Below, piece by piece: positions 8,944 to 17,228 of a DNA stretch of 57,611 bases. Source of the stretch: Pseudomonadota bacterium (GTDB taxonomy: Bacteria; Pseudomonadota; Gammaproteobacteria; Steroidobacterales; Steroidobacteraceae); assembly GCA_021792555.1 (NCBI GenBank), contig JAJYUL010000020.1:1-57611 (forward strand), read 5' to 3'. The notes under the pieces were generated by a model. The model had not been told where the DNA came from and did not search any database. It was given only the letters and a program-made list of their open reading frames with translations. The position numbers and the translations under genes are program-made. The first letter of the stretch is position 1; the number at the start of each line of letters is the position of its first letter.

Positions 8944-8969
8944 AGCCGCTGAATGGCGGCGGCTTTTTT
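8944..8969 (+). terminator. Rho-independent terminator after tRNA-Asp
   Basis: AGCCGC (8944-8949) pairs with GCGGCT (8959-8964) and is directly followed by TTTTT. Position and form fit termination of the tRNA transcript. Confidence 0.7.
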
Positions 8970-9558
8970 GCATTTTGGCAACGATGGAAGGCTCGCCCGG
9001 CGCCGCGCATGGGGTGGGGCCCGTCAATCTCCCCTTGCCGCGCTCAGAGGATTTGGGGCGTCGTGGAGGCCGTTCGACTCCGATCCGGAGATTTCCTTCA
9101 GAGCCCAACGATCACCTTGCCTCGCACCGCTGCGGACGGTGCTCGCATCATGCGGTGCGAAGCGGACCTTCTGGTCGGATCACGCTTCCCAGCGGCCGGA
9201 CGCGCCAAGACTGCCTGAGGCCAACCTGCGCCCTGGCGTGGGCTCCACGTGCTTCACGTTCCGTGCTCTCGGCGGTCGCAGCTTGGATACTCACCTGGGT
9301 CTCTCTACAGATTTGCGTGCCGAGGCAAGGGTTGGGCCGAGCAGAACGTGCCGCCGGGCGCCCCGTCTCGCGATGGCTCATGCCGGCGGGCTCACTCGCA
9401 TCCATGCTCGCTGCGCCCGCGAGCGCGAGGGGACGGCGGCGCCGGCGGGCTCTCGGTCCACGACGCTGTCTCGTCCCGCGGGCTCGCTGTGGACGTCACA
9501 AAACTGAGCTTTCTCCGGCGGAGCTCTTCAGCGTAATCTCGCCCCTTTACTATAAAGC
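8970..9558. other. About 590 nt without a recognisable gene
   Basis: Open frames exist on both strands, but none has a recognisable domain, ribosome-binding site or coding-like composition. The segment lies directly downstream of a tRNA gene, a usual integration site, yet I see no integrase and no copy of the tRNA 3' end. It may be decayed DNA or an untranslated spacer. Confidence 0.5.
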
Positions 9559-9570
9559 GTGGGGGCATCG

Positions 9571-10662
9571 ATGCCGGACGATCATTCGAGTTTGGCCGCC
9601 GTACACCCGGGGTGCCCGGCCGGCGTGGATCTGCGGCGCACGGCCGCCAATCCCGATTACTGGTATCCGCTCGCCTGGTCCGAGGAGCTCAAGGCGGGCC
9701 GGATCCTCGGGCGCCGGTTCGCCGGTGAGCCGATTGCGCTGTATCGCGGCGCGAGCGGGCAGGTCTTCGCGCTCGAGGACCGCTGTGCGCATCGGCAGGT
9801 GCCGCTGCACCTGGGGGTCGTCGCCGGCGATGTCCTCAAGTGCCACTACCACGGCTGGGCGTATGACTGCGCAGGCAAGTGTGTGGACGTCCCCTACCTC
9901 GGCAAGGAGCGCAAGCCGAACGGGGTGCGCAGCTACCCGGTGCGCGAGATCGACGGACTGATTTTCATCTTTCCCGGCAACCCCGACCTGGCGGACGAGC
10001 GGCTGCCCGCCTCGCTCGGCTCCTCGCAGCGGCGCGACTACAAGACTCGGCGGCTGAACCGCGAGGTGGCCTGCCACTACACGTTCATGCACGAGAATCT
10101 CTTCGACATGAACCACCAGTTCATGCACCGCAAGCAGATGGGCTCGATCCGGGCGAGCTGCCTCGGACGGCGGCACGGGGATAGGTGGGCCGAGGTCGAG
10201 TACAGCTTCAGCCGCACGGAGGGCAAATCCTCCGTCGGCGAGCGCGTCATCGTCGACATGATGCGCACGCGGGGCGGGGAGCACCAGGATTTCCGCGATC
10301 ACATGCGCATTCGCACCGACTATCCGGCGCAGAGCCTGAAAGTCTGGGTGGGGCGCAACATCCAGGAGACGCAGGATCCGGTGCTCGACGTGTGGCTGTG
10401 CTATACGCCGCTCGATGCCGAGCACCGCACGAACCGCACCTTCGGCTACCTGTCGGTGAAGAAGCCCCCGGTGCCGGGGCTGATTCACCTCGCCTGGCCG
10501 TTCGTGGTCTGGTTCACCGAGAACATCTTCCGCGAGGACAAGGAGATCGTCGAGCACGAGCAGCGGGCGCATGACGCGCAGGGCGGGGACTGGAACAACG
10601 AGGTGTTCCCGCCGCTGCGCGACCTGCGGGAGGTGCTGGCCCGCTGCGGTGTGCCGATGTAG
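9571..10662 (+). CDS. Rieske [2Fe-2S] aromatic ring-hydroxylating oxygenase, alpha-type
   Basis: 363 residues. ATG 9571 is preceded by GGGGG at 5 nt; a GTG at 9559 in frame is less likely. The N-terminal Rieske domain has the C-x-H ... C-x2-H ligands (CAHRQVPLHLG then CHYHGW, near residues 72-97). The C-terminal catalytic domain has the mononuclear iron site pattern in ENLFDMNHQFMHRKQMG near 177 (D...H....H). This places it among single-component Rieske oxygenases of the vanillate demethylase / pheophorbide a oxygenase type, which need a separate reductase; none is nearby. Substrate unknown. Confidence 0.88.
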   Translation: MPDDHSSLAAVHPGCPAGVDLRRTAANPDYWYPLAWSEELKAGRILGRRFAGEPIALYRGASGQVFALEDRCAHRQVPLHLGVVAGDVLKCHYHGWAYDCAGKCVDVPYLGKERKPNGVRSYPVREIDGLIFIFPGNPDLADERLPASLGSSQRRDYKTRRLNREVACHYTFMHENLFDMNHQFMHRKQMGSIRASCLGRRHGDRWAEVEYSFSRTEGKSSVGERVIVDMMRTRGGEHQDFRDHMRIRTDYPAQSLKVWVGRNIQETQDPVLDVWLCYTPLDAEHRTNRTFGYLSVKKPPVPGLIHLAWPFVVWFTENIFREDKEIVEHEQRAHDAQGGDWNNEVFPPLRDLREVLARCGVPM

Positions 10663-10761
10663 AGGACGGATGCGCCGCAGCGTGCCGGAGCAGTCGGACC
10701 CTGTTGCGGCGCTGCGGGGCACGCAGCTGACCGCGGGTTGCCGCCGCGGGCGGTCGGACCG

Positions 10762-11703
10762 TCAGGCCAGATCGGCCGACGCGAACGGCTGGCCGATGCG
10801 CTTGTGACGGTACATGTCGCGATCGGCGCTGCCGAGCAGGTGCTGCCCGTCCGTGCCGTCCGGATACAACACAACGCCGACGCTGCAGCTGACAGTGAGC
10901 TGCATGCCCTCGATGGCGAACGGCTCGCGCAGCCAGGCGGCGATGCGGCGCGAGATCAGCTCGGCGGACTGTTCGCAGGGCAGGGGTGTGATGAGCAGCG
11001 CAAACTCATCGCCGTACAGCCGCGCGACCGTGTCCTGCGGGCGCACTCCGTGGCGCAGCCGCCGGGCGACCTGCCGCAGCAGCGCGTCGGCCGCCTCGTG
11101 GCCGACGGAGTCGTTGACCTGTTTGAAGCGATCGAGGTCGAGGAACACCAGCGCAAACGGGGTGGCATCCTCGCGCGAGCGCGCGATCGCCCGCTCCAGG
11201 CGGATCTGCAGCAGGCGGCGGTTCGGCAGCCCGGTGAGCGAATCGTGCAGCGCCTGGCGGCGCAGCTGCTCGCGCGCGTGCGTCTCGGCGGTCACATCGC
11301 GCAGCTGCCCGATGAATCGCCCGCAGCCGTTGTCCGCCGGCAGCGGAGTGAGGCGCAGCTCCGCCCATCCGGGCGCGCGCTCGAGCGGCTGGGTGCGGAT
11401 CACGGCAAGCCCTCCACGCCCGTTCCGCACGCACGATTGCAGCCGCGCCAATCCCGGATCGTGGACGGCGAGGCGGCTGAGCGTGCGCCAGTCCCCGCCC
11501 TGCAGCGCCGCGAGATCGCGGCCCGCCCAGCGCTCGAAGGCGCGATTCGCGTAGATCAGAACCTGATGCTCCGCCTGGCACCGGAAGAGAAAGACCGGGC
11601 AATCGAGTCCTTCGAGCACCGCGTGGCGCAGGTCCTGCTCCGGAGTGGTTTCACCGCCGGTGAGGAGCTCATCGATGGGGTTGGGCTGCGAGACGGACAA
11701 CAT
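10762..11703 (-). CDS. PAS-GGDEF protein, putative diguanylate cyclase (YGDEF variant)
   Basis: ATG 11703 follows GAGGGG at a proper distance, giving 313 residues; the frame itself extends 38 codons further up. A PAS/PAC domain occupies about residues 25-135 (NRAFERWAGRD..., ending GQLRDVTAETHAREQLRRQALHDSLTGLPNRR). The GGDEF domain follows (FALVFLDLDRFKQVNDSVGHEAADALL, then RLYGDEFALL near 229, then SCSVGVVLYP). The signature reads YGDEF rather than GGDEF, so the first glycine is a bulky tyrosine; activity may be reduced or lost. No EAL domain or transmembrane segment is seen, so it is probably cytosolic. Confidence 0.87.
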   Translation of the reverse strand: MLSVSQPNPIDELLTGGETTPEQDLRHAVLEGLDCPVFLFRCQAEHQVLIYANRAFERWAGRDLAALQGGDWRTLSRLAVHDPGLARLQSCVRNGRGGLAVIRTQPLERAPGWAELRLTPLPADNGCGRFIGQLRDVTAETHAREQLRRQALHDSLTGLPNRRLLQIRLERAIARSREDATPFALVFLDLDRFKQVNDSVGHEAADALLRQVARRLRHGVRPQDTVARLYGDEFALLITPLPCEQSAELISRRIAAWLREPFAIEGMQLTVSCSVGVVLYPDGTDGQHLLGSADRDMYRHKRIGQPFASADLA

Positions 11704-11826
11704 GCGGGTACCCCTCGAGCTCAGACGCGTTGTCGAGCCGGGGAATACGTTAGCGGCGGGCATCGGCCGGCTCCATTGGGGAAAACCACTTGCGCGTCTC
11801 CGGGCGGCTACGGACACGGCCGCCGC

Positions 11827-13244
11827 TTACGCCGGGGGCGCGGCCGTGGCCCCGCTCAGCGCGCCGAGCAGCGTCAGCAGCTGCTCGGCCTGCACCGGCT
11901 TGCTGGCCACGCGCAGGTCCGGATCCGGCGGCAGCTCGCGGATGGACCTCGAGGTATCGCCGGTGATGAGCACGCACTTCAGCGGCTTGCCGAGTGTACG
12001 TCGCAGGGCCGCAATCACCTCGGTGCCGGTCTGCCCGTCGCGCAGATGATAGTCGGTCACGAGCAGGTCGATGCCCTCGGCGGCCGCCGCCAGCGCCTCT
12101 TCCAGGGAGGCGACCGCGGCGACCCGGTAGCCCTCGACCTTCAGCAGCATGCGCGTGGCGTCGCGCACGCCGCGGTCATCCTCGACCAGCAGGACGCGTT
12201 GCCGCTGATCGAGCGCGTGCGCGTCAGGGTACGCATCCGGCGCGTCCTCGGCCGGCGCCACGTCGGCACCGGCCGAGGCTGCCGGCAGCAGCACCGAGAA
12301 CACCGAGCCTTCCCCGACGTGCGACTCGACCTCGAGCCGCAGACCCAGCAGATCGACGATCCGGCGCACGATGGTCAGTCCAAGTCCATAGCCGTCATGC
12401 GCGCCGTCAGCGGTTCTGATCTGGTAGAACTCATCGTAGATCCGCGAGAGCTGTTCGGCGGGAATCCCGACGCCCGTGTCGCGCACCTCGATGCGCAGCT
12501 GGCCATCGGGCCCGCTCGAGCAGTGCAGCTTGACCGAGCCGCTGCGGGTGTATTTGACGGCATTCGACACCAGGTTGCGCAGCAGCTGCTCGAGCAGCGC
12601 CGGATCGCTGTGCGCGAGGTGACCTGAGGCGCACACCTCGAGCGTGAGGCCCTTGCGCGCGGCGAGGCTCGTGAACTCCCGGCGCAGCTCATCGAACACC
12701 CCGTCGATGGCGAAGTCCGCCGGAGCCGGTTTGATGGCGCCGGACTCGAGCTTGCTGATGTCGAGCAGCGCGTTGAGCAGCCGCGACATCGCGCCGATCG
12801 CCTGTTCCTGCTGCACGAGCGCGGCGGCCGCCTCGGCATCGTGCACCGTACGGCGCAGCGCGCCGTTGAGCAGCGCGAGCGTCTGCAACGGCTGGCGCAG
12901 ATCGTGGCTCGCGGTGGCGAGAAAACGGCTCTTGGCGTGGTCGGCGCGGACGGCGCTCTCGCGCGCTTCCTCCGCCGCCGCGCGCGCAGTTCCAGTCCAA
13001 CGCCCATCGATCTGCGGTACGGCCGGCTCATGTAACGTTGGCGCAGTGCGGCGTGCGCGCGCCGGGACTGCTCGGGCAGCAGCGCCTCGACGTTCTGTCC
13101 GATCAGCTCCCCGCGCGGATGACCGAACAGCGCGCACATCTGCGCGTTGGCGAAGAGGATCATCCCCAGCGCATCGATGATGATCATCGCATCGGGGGCC
13201 GATTGCAGGGCGATGCGCGCAAGTTCGGGCGGAGCGGTGAACAT
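11827..13244 (-). pseudogene. PAS - histidine kinase - REC hybrid sensor, disrupted by internal deletion/frameshift
   Basis: Reading from ATG 13244 gives a PAS domain (ALQSAPDAMIIIDALGMILF ... GQNVEALLPEQ) up to GVGLELRARRR, after which the frame becomes nonsense. The next frame resumes at once with AAEEARESAVRADHAKSRF, the H-box SHDLRQPLQTL, N-box NLVSNAVKYT, G1 VRDTGVGIP, and a C-terminal receiver (VLLVEDD, acceptor Asp in VTDYHLRDG). In intact relatives about 40 residues of PAS C-terminus lie between these points. The junction sits near 12972-12990 within a GCGCGC/GGCGGC run, suggesting a deletion by slippage of roughly 130 nt that also shifts the frame. Either a real lesion or an assembly error. 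Confidence 0.8.
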
Positions 13245-13364
13245 GGTGAGTTCGTCTCCGAATGCGGGTCCTGCGGCCTCAGGACGGGGGCGGCGCGAGG
13301 TGTGTCACGCGCCTTTATCCTCTGCAACTCTCCCTCCGGCGGCAATCGGGTCCCCCGCCAACAG

Positions 13365-13387
13365 GCCATGGTGGATTCCACCATGGC
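13365..13387. promoter_or_regulatory. Perfect 23-bp palindrome in divergent intergenic region
   Basis: GCCATGGTGGA (13365-13375), a single central T, then TCCACCATGGC (13377-13387). It is an 11-bp perfect inverted repeat in the 236-bp gap between the hybrid kinase (minus) and the response regulator (plus), about 94 nt upstream of the regulator's ATG. Placement and symmetry fit an operator for a dimeric regulator, perhaps the LuxR-type protein itself. Confidence 0.5.
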
Positions 13388-13480
13388 TATGCGGCCGCCA
13401 GCAGCGTGTCATGGCTGATGGTGATCGTTGAGCAATCAAGGTGTTAACATCGAGCACGGGGAGGGCGCAGGGAGTAGGCC

Positions 13481-14161
13481 ATGGCGACTACGAGCGTACT
13501 GCCAACAAATGCCGGACCGCGGGCGCGCATCGCGGTCATCGACGATCACCCGCTGGTGCGGGAAGGGCTCGCCGCGCGCATCTCGGCCCAGCCGGATCTC
13601 GAGGTCTGCTGCGAGGCGGCGGACACCGAGACGGCGCTGAAGCTTATCCGCGAGTGCAAGCCGACCCTCGCGATCGTCGATGTGGCCCTGAAGAACGGCA
13701 GCGGTCTCGATCTGATCAAGGCGCTCGCCGCCGACGGCAACGGACCGAGGGTGTTGGTCGTCAGCGCCTACGACGAGGAGTTGTTTGCCGAGCGGATGCT
13801 GCGCGCCGGCGCGCACGGCTATGTCAACAAACAGGAGCTGCACGGTTCTGTGATCGAGGCGATCCGCGCGGTGCTCGCCGGCGATATCTATCTCAGCGCG
13901 GGCCTCGCGCAGCGCCTGGCCAGCCAGGCCGTCGCCGGGCGGCGCAGCACGCAGGGCCTGGAGGTGCTGAGCGACCGCGAGCTGCAGATCTTCGAGCTGA
14001 TCGGCCGCGGCGCCGGCACGCGCCAAATCGCCGCGCAGCTGCACCTCAGCGTGCACACCGTCGAGTCGCATCGCGAGCACATCCGCGCCAAGCTCAATCT
14101 GCGCAGCGGCACGGAACTGCTGCGTCGCGCCGTGCTCTGGACGTTCGAGAACCGCACCTGA
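13481..14161 (+). CDS. NarL/FixJ-family response regulator (REC + LuxR HTH)
   Basis: 226 residues, ATG 13481 behind AGGGAGTAGG. The receiver domain shows the acidic pair in VIDDHPLVREGL near residue 21, the phospho-acceptor Asp in AIVDVALKNGSG near 66, and the switch Lys in YVNKQEL near 117. The C-terminal LuxR-type DNA-binding domain reads LSDRELQIFELIGRG...RQIAAQLHLSVHTVESHREHIRAKL. It converges with a HisKA_3-type kinase (stop codons about 3 nt apart), which is the standard partner class for this regulator family, and is divergent from the damaged hybrid kinase. It is likely phosphorylated by the adjacent kinase and binds DNA as a dimer. Confidence 0.93.
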   Translation: MATTSVLPTNAGPRARIAVIDDHPLVREGLAARISAQPDLEVCCEAADTETALKLIRECKPTLAIVDVALKNGSGLDLIKALAADGNGPRVLVVSAYDEELFAERMLRAGAHGYVNKQELHGSVIEAIRAVLAGDIYLSAGLAQRLASQAVAGRRSTQGLEVLSDRELQIFELIGRGAGTRQIAAQLHLSVHTVESHREHIRAKLNLRSGTELLRRAVLWTFENRT

Positions 14162-14164
14162 GAT

Positions 14165-15964
14165 CTAGTGCGGCGTTTCGGCGGCGGGCACGGTCACCGC
14201 GACGCGAGTGCCGCCGCCGGGCGCGCTCTGCGCGCTGAATGCGCCGCCGATGAGCGCGCAGCGGTGTTCCATCAGCCGCAGGCCGAGGCCGCGGCCGGAC
14301 GGTGTACGCGGCGGCAGGCCGATGCCGTTGTCGCGCACCTCGAGGCACACCGTGCCGCCGCGCGCCTCGAGCCGGATTGCGATGCGGTCCGCCTGCGCGT
14401 GCTGCAGGGCATTGCGCACCGCTTCCTGCGCGATGCGGTACAGGTGAGTTGCGGTACCGGAGTTCGGCAGGCGGACCTCGCCCTCGAGCGTGAACTCGCA
14501 GGCCACCCGGGCGCTCTCCGCGGTGCTGCGGGCGAGCTCGGCGAGCGCGGGGCAGAGGCTGCCGGCGTCGATCGGCACGGGCACGAGCCCGCGGGCGAGG
14601 GACTGGACGTGCCGGTTCACGAGGGCGATGCCCTCGGTCAGGCGGGCGGCGAGCTGCAGCTCGCGCGGCTCGCCGCCGGGGGCGAGCGCCTCGCGCAGGT
14701 TCTGCGCGAACAGCCCGAGCGCGGTGAGCTCCTGCTGGATGCCGTCGTGCAGCTCCTGACCGATGCGCTGCTGCTCGAGCTCGGCGATGCGCGAGACCTC
14801 CTGCTGCAGCGCCTTCAGGGGCGTGATGTCGATCCAGGTGATCACCGTGCCATCGGCGGGGCCGGCGAGCGCAGGCGGCCGGATCCGCCGGAGGTACCAG
14901 CGCTGGTTCTCGCAGTTCAGTTCCCTCTGAGTCAGAGCGCCGCTGAGGAGCGCGTGGCGCACCGCCTCGAGGAGCGATGCGTCGGTGAGGGGCGAGCCGA
15001 GCGCGGCGATCGATCGGCCGAGATCCTCAGGGCCCACCCCGAGGAGCGCCTCGGCGCTGCCGGCGTAGCGGCGGATGCGCTGGTCCGGATCGAGAAACAC
15101 CGCGGCGACACCGAGCATGTCGATCAGCCGGCCGAGATCGTCATTGCTCGCCTCGAGGGCGCGCACCTTGTGCTGCAGTTCGACGTCGAGAACCGCCCGC
15201 TCCTCGCGCAGCGAGCGCAGCTGGATCGTCATCTCGCGCAGCGCAGCGTTGGCGGCCTCGAGCTCGGCGGCGAGCTCATCGGCGGAGCGCTGCGAGCGGG
15301 GCGGGATCGGGCCGCGCGCGGGCCGCTTGCCGTAGAGCGGCACCCCGTCCGCGAGAGGCACGAAGCGCTCGAGGAACGGCGCGGCGTCGGCAGCCTGGGC
15401 GAGCAGCAGCCGGCCCTCGCTCCGCAGCGCGAACTCGGCGGTGGCCGCGAAGCGCGCGGCCGCCCCCGCGGTCAGATGGGCCGGCAGGTTGCGGGCGCTG
15501 ATCAGATCCAGGCGCGAGAAGATCGGCGGGTCGCGCAGCGCATCGTGGGCGCCGATGCTGAGCAGTTCGCGCACCTGCGGGCGCACGCGCACGCGCTCCT
15601 CTGCGGCCGGCTCGAAATAACTCGCCAGGCGCGCGGGCGCGACGCCCTCGAGCGCGCGCCTCGGGTATTCCCCGGCGCGCGTGAGGGCGAGCGCCGCATC
15701 GTCGGTGTCGGTGGCGAAGATCTGCAGCCGCTGCGCGGCGAGCGCCGGGGACTGCTCGAGCAGGCAGATCGCGATCGTGTACGCCTCCTCGCCACCGGCG
15801 CAGGCGGGCACCCACACGCGCAGCGGATCGGCCGCGCTCGCGGTGCGGATGCGCTCAGCGAGGGCATGCTCGGTGAGCGCCGCGAGCGTCTGCGGCTCGC
15901 GAAACAGGAGGCTCGTCCGCCCGTTCGGACGCTCCTGCGTGCTCGTCTCGGCAGGCCCGCGCAC
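14165..15964 (-). CDS. CheR-like / PAS / HisKA_3 sensor histidine kinase
   Basis: About 600 residues. The N-terminal third resembles the methyltransferase part of CheB-CheR fusion kinases: TSLLFREPQTLAAL, then WVPACAGGEEAYTIAI (the SAM-binding glycine-rich motif) and IFSRLDLISARNL. A coiled segment (residues about 225-285) leads to a PAS domain (MLGVAAVFLDPDQRIRRYAG). The kinase core has the HisKA_3 H-box QELHDGIQQELTALGL near 404 and an ATPase domain (IAQEAVRNALQHA, DNGIGLP, GRGLGLRLMEHR). No membrane segment, so it is cytosolic. The start is uncertain: GTG 15964 is my choice; the frame extends to 16099 but there overlaps metK. Its likely partner is the convergent response regulator. Confidence 0.85.
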   Translation of the reverse strand: MRGPAETSTQERPNGRTSLLFREPQTLAALTEHALAERIRTASAADPLRVWVPACAGGEEAYTIAICLLEQSPALAAQRLQIFATDTDDAALALTRAGEYPRRALEGVAPARLASYFEPAAEERVRVRPQVRELLSIGAHDALRDPPIFSRLDLISARNLPAHLTAGAAARFAATAEFALRSEGRLLLAQAADAAPFLERFVPLADGVPLYGKRPARGPIPPRSQRSADELAAELEAANAALREMTIQLRSLREERAVLDVELQHKVRALEASNDDLGRLIDMLGVAAVFLDPDQRIRRYAGSAEALLGVGPEDLGRSIAALGSPLTDASLLEAVRHALLSGALTQRELNCENQRWYLRRIRPPALAGPADGTVITWIDITPLKALQQEVSRIAELEQQRIGQELHDGIQQELTALGLFAQNLREALAPGGEPRELQLAARLTEGIALVNRHVQSLARGLVPVPIDAGSLCPALAELARSTAESARVACEFTLEGEVRLPNSGTATHLYRIAQEAVRNALQHAQADRIAIRLEARGGTVCLEVRDNGIGLPPRTPSGRGLGLRLMEHRCALIGGAFSAQSAPGGGTRVAVTVPAAETPH

Positions 15965-16031
15965 TATGGCACCCGCGCCCGCCGCGGCGGGCGGCCGGCG
16001 ATGCGCTCCGGCGGTGCCTGCCCGGTGTCCA

Positions 16032-17222
16032 TCAGAACAAGGCGAGCCGCTCGGTGAGCAGCTCCTCGCGCAGCGCGCGCAGCTGCAGCAGGTGCGCATG
16101 CACGAGCTGCGTGACCTGCCGCTCGAGCGCCACTGCGGATCCCTGCGCGCCGAGGGCGATGTCGATCACCTGCGGGTCATCGACCGATTGGCCGATGCGG
16201 CTGACGAGCACGCAGTCGGCCGAGTGAGCCTCGGGCGCCTCGGCCACGATCGCCTGCGCGATCCGCAGGGCGAGGATGTTGTAGAGCTTGCCGGTGTGGC
16301 TGACCGGATTCTTCCCGGCGGCCCCTTCCACGCTCATGACCCGGTACGGGGTGATCAGCCCGCAGACCCGGTTGCCGCGTCCGGTCTGCCCGTCATCGCC
16401 GGCCTCGGCCGATGTGCCCGTGACGGTGAGGAAGATGTCGCCCCGCTCGAGGTCATCGGCCGCATTGACCGCTGCGTGCACCGGCAGCGGTGTGACGCGG
16501 TTCGCCGCCTCGACGGCCAATGCGGCCGCGACGCGCTTGTGCTGCAGGTACTCCTCCATGCTGGAGACGAAGCGGCCGATGAACGCACAACTGACCGTGA
16601 GCTCGATGCGACCCTCGCGGCGGACTCCCATGACTTTGATGTCCTCGCCGATCGCCGGATGCACCTGGCGGGTGTGCGCAGCGTTCAACGCGCCCTCGGC
16701 GGCGAGCACTGCGCGCTCCAGGTCGGTGAACGGCGCGAAGCCGGCGCCGCAGGAGGTGTCGTTGGCGAGCGCGCCGGCCGCGCCGCGTGCGAACAGCCAG
16801 TTCAGATCCCGCGAGCCGGGCCTGAGCCGCGGCACGATGCGCACGTCGCGCTCGGCGTCGAGATGGGCAAGGTGCGCGCGCAGCCACTCGCGGCACGCCT
16901 CGGTGGCGATCTCCTGCACGGGGATGCGCACGCCGGCGTGCTCGGCCGCGGCGCGCCCCGCGAGATAGATTTCGATCGGCTCGCGCGTCTCGCCGCCGCC
17001 GAAGGCCGGCTGCGAGCTGCCCGCGCACAGCATCACCTTGTCGACGTTATGATGCAGGATGAGGCCGAAGCGCTCGAGGTAGTACTGACAGAGCCGCACG
17101 CACACGTGCTCGGCGATGCCATCGCAGATCGAGTCGGGGTGGCCGGCGCCCTTGCGCTCGACGATCTCCACCGGTGCGGCCCCCGGGGCGATGCGCTCGG
17201 CGTAACGGATGCTCAGCTGCAC
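16032..17222 (-). CDS. S-adenosylmethionine synthetase, archaeal type
   Basis: Makes AdoMet from methionine and ATP. The 396-residue protein is not the usual bacterial MetK; it matches the archaeal MAT family (AdoMet_Synthase): ERKGAGHPDSICDGIAEHV near residue 22, HHNVDKVMLCAG near 57, ANDTSCGAGFAPFT near 158, and the glycine-rich GTSAEAGDDGQTGRGNR with GLITPYRVMSVEGAAGKNP near 272-303. It begins 6 nt after the stop of the phosphoribosyltransferase gene, and its 3' end abuts the kinase gene, so the three probably form one operon. Such MATs occur sporadically in bacteria, usually alongside a normal metK elsewhere. Confidence 0.92.
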   Translation of the reverse strand: MQLSIRYAERIAPGAAPVEIVERKGAGHPDSICDGIAEHVCVRLCQYYLERFGLILHHNVDKVMLCAGSSQPAFGGGETREPIEIYLAGRAAAEHAGVRIPVQEIATEACREWLRAHLAHLDAERDVRIVPRLRPGSRDLNWLFARGAAGALANDTSCGAGFAPFTDLERAVLAAEGALNAAHTRQVHPAIGEDIKVMGVRREGRIELTVSCAFIGRFVSSMEEYLQHKRVAAALAVEAANRVTPLPVHAAVNAADDLERGDIFLTVTGTSAEAGDDGQTGRGNRVCGLITPYRVMSVEGAAGKNPVSHTGKLYNILALRIAQAIVAEAPEAHSADCVLVSRIGQSVDDPQVIDIALGAQGSAVALERQVTQLVHAHLLQLRALREELLTERLALF

Positions 17223-17228
17223 TCTGCT

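Noticed and set aside
14168-16057. 629-codon plus-strand frame opposite the CheR-PAS kinase
   Set aside because: No domain; the minus strand has intact H-box and ATPase motifs.
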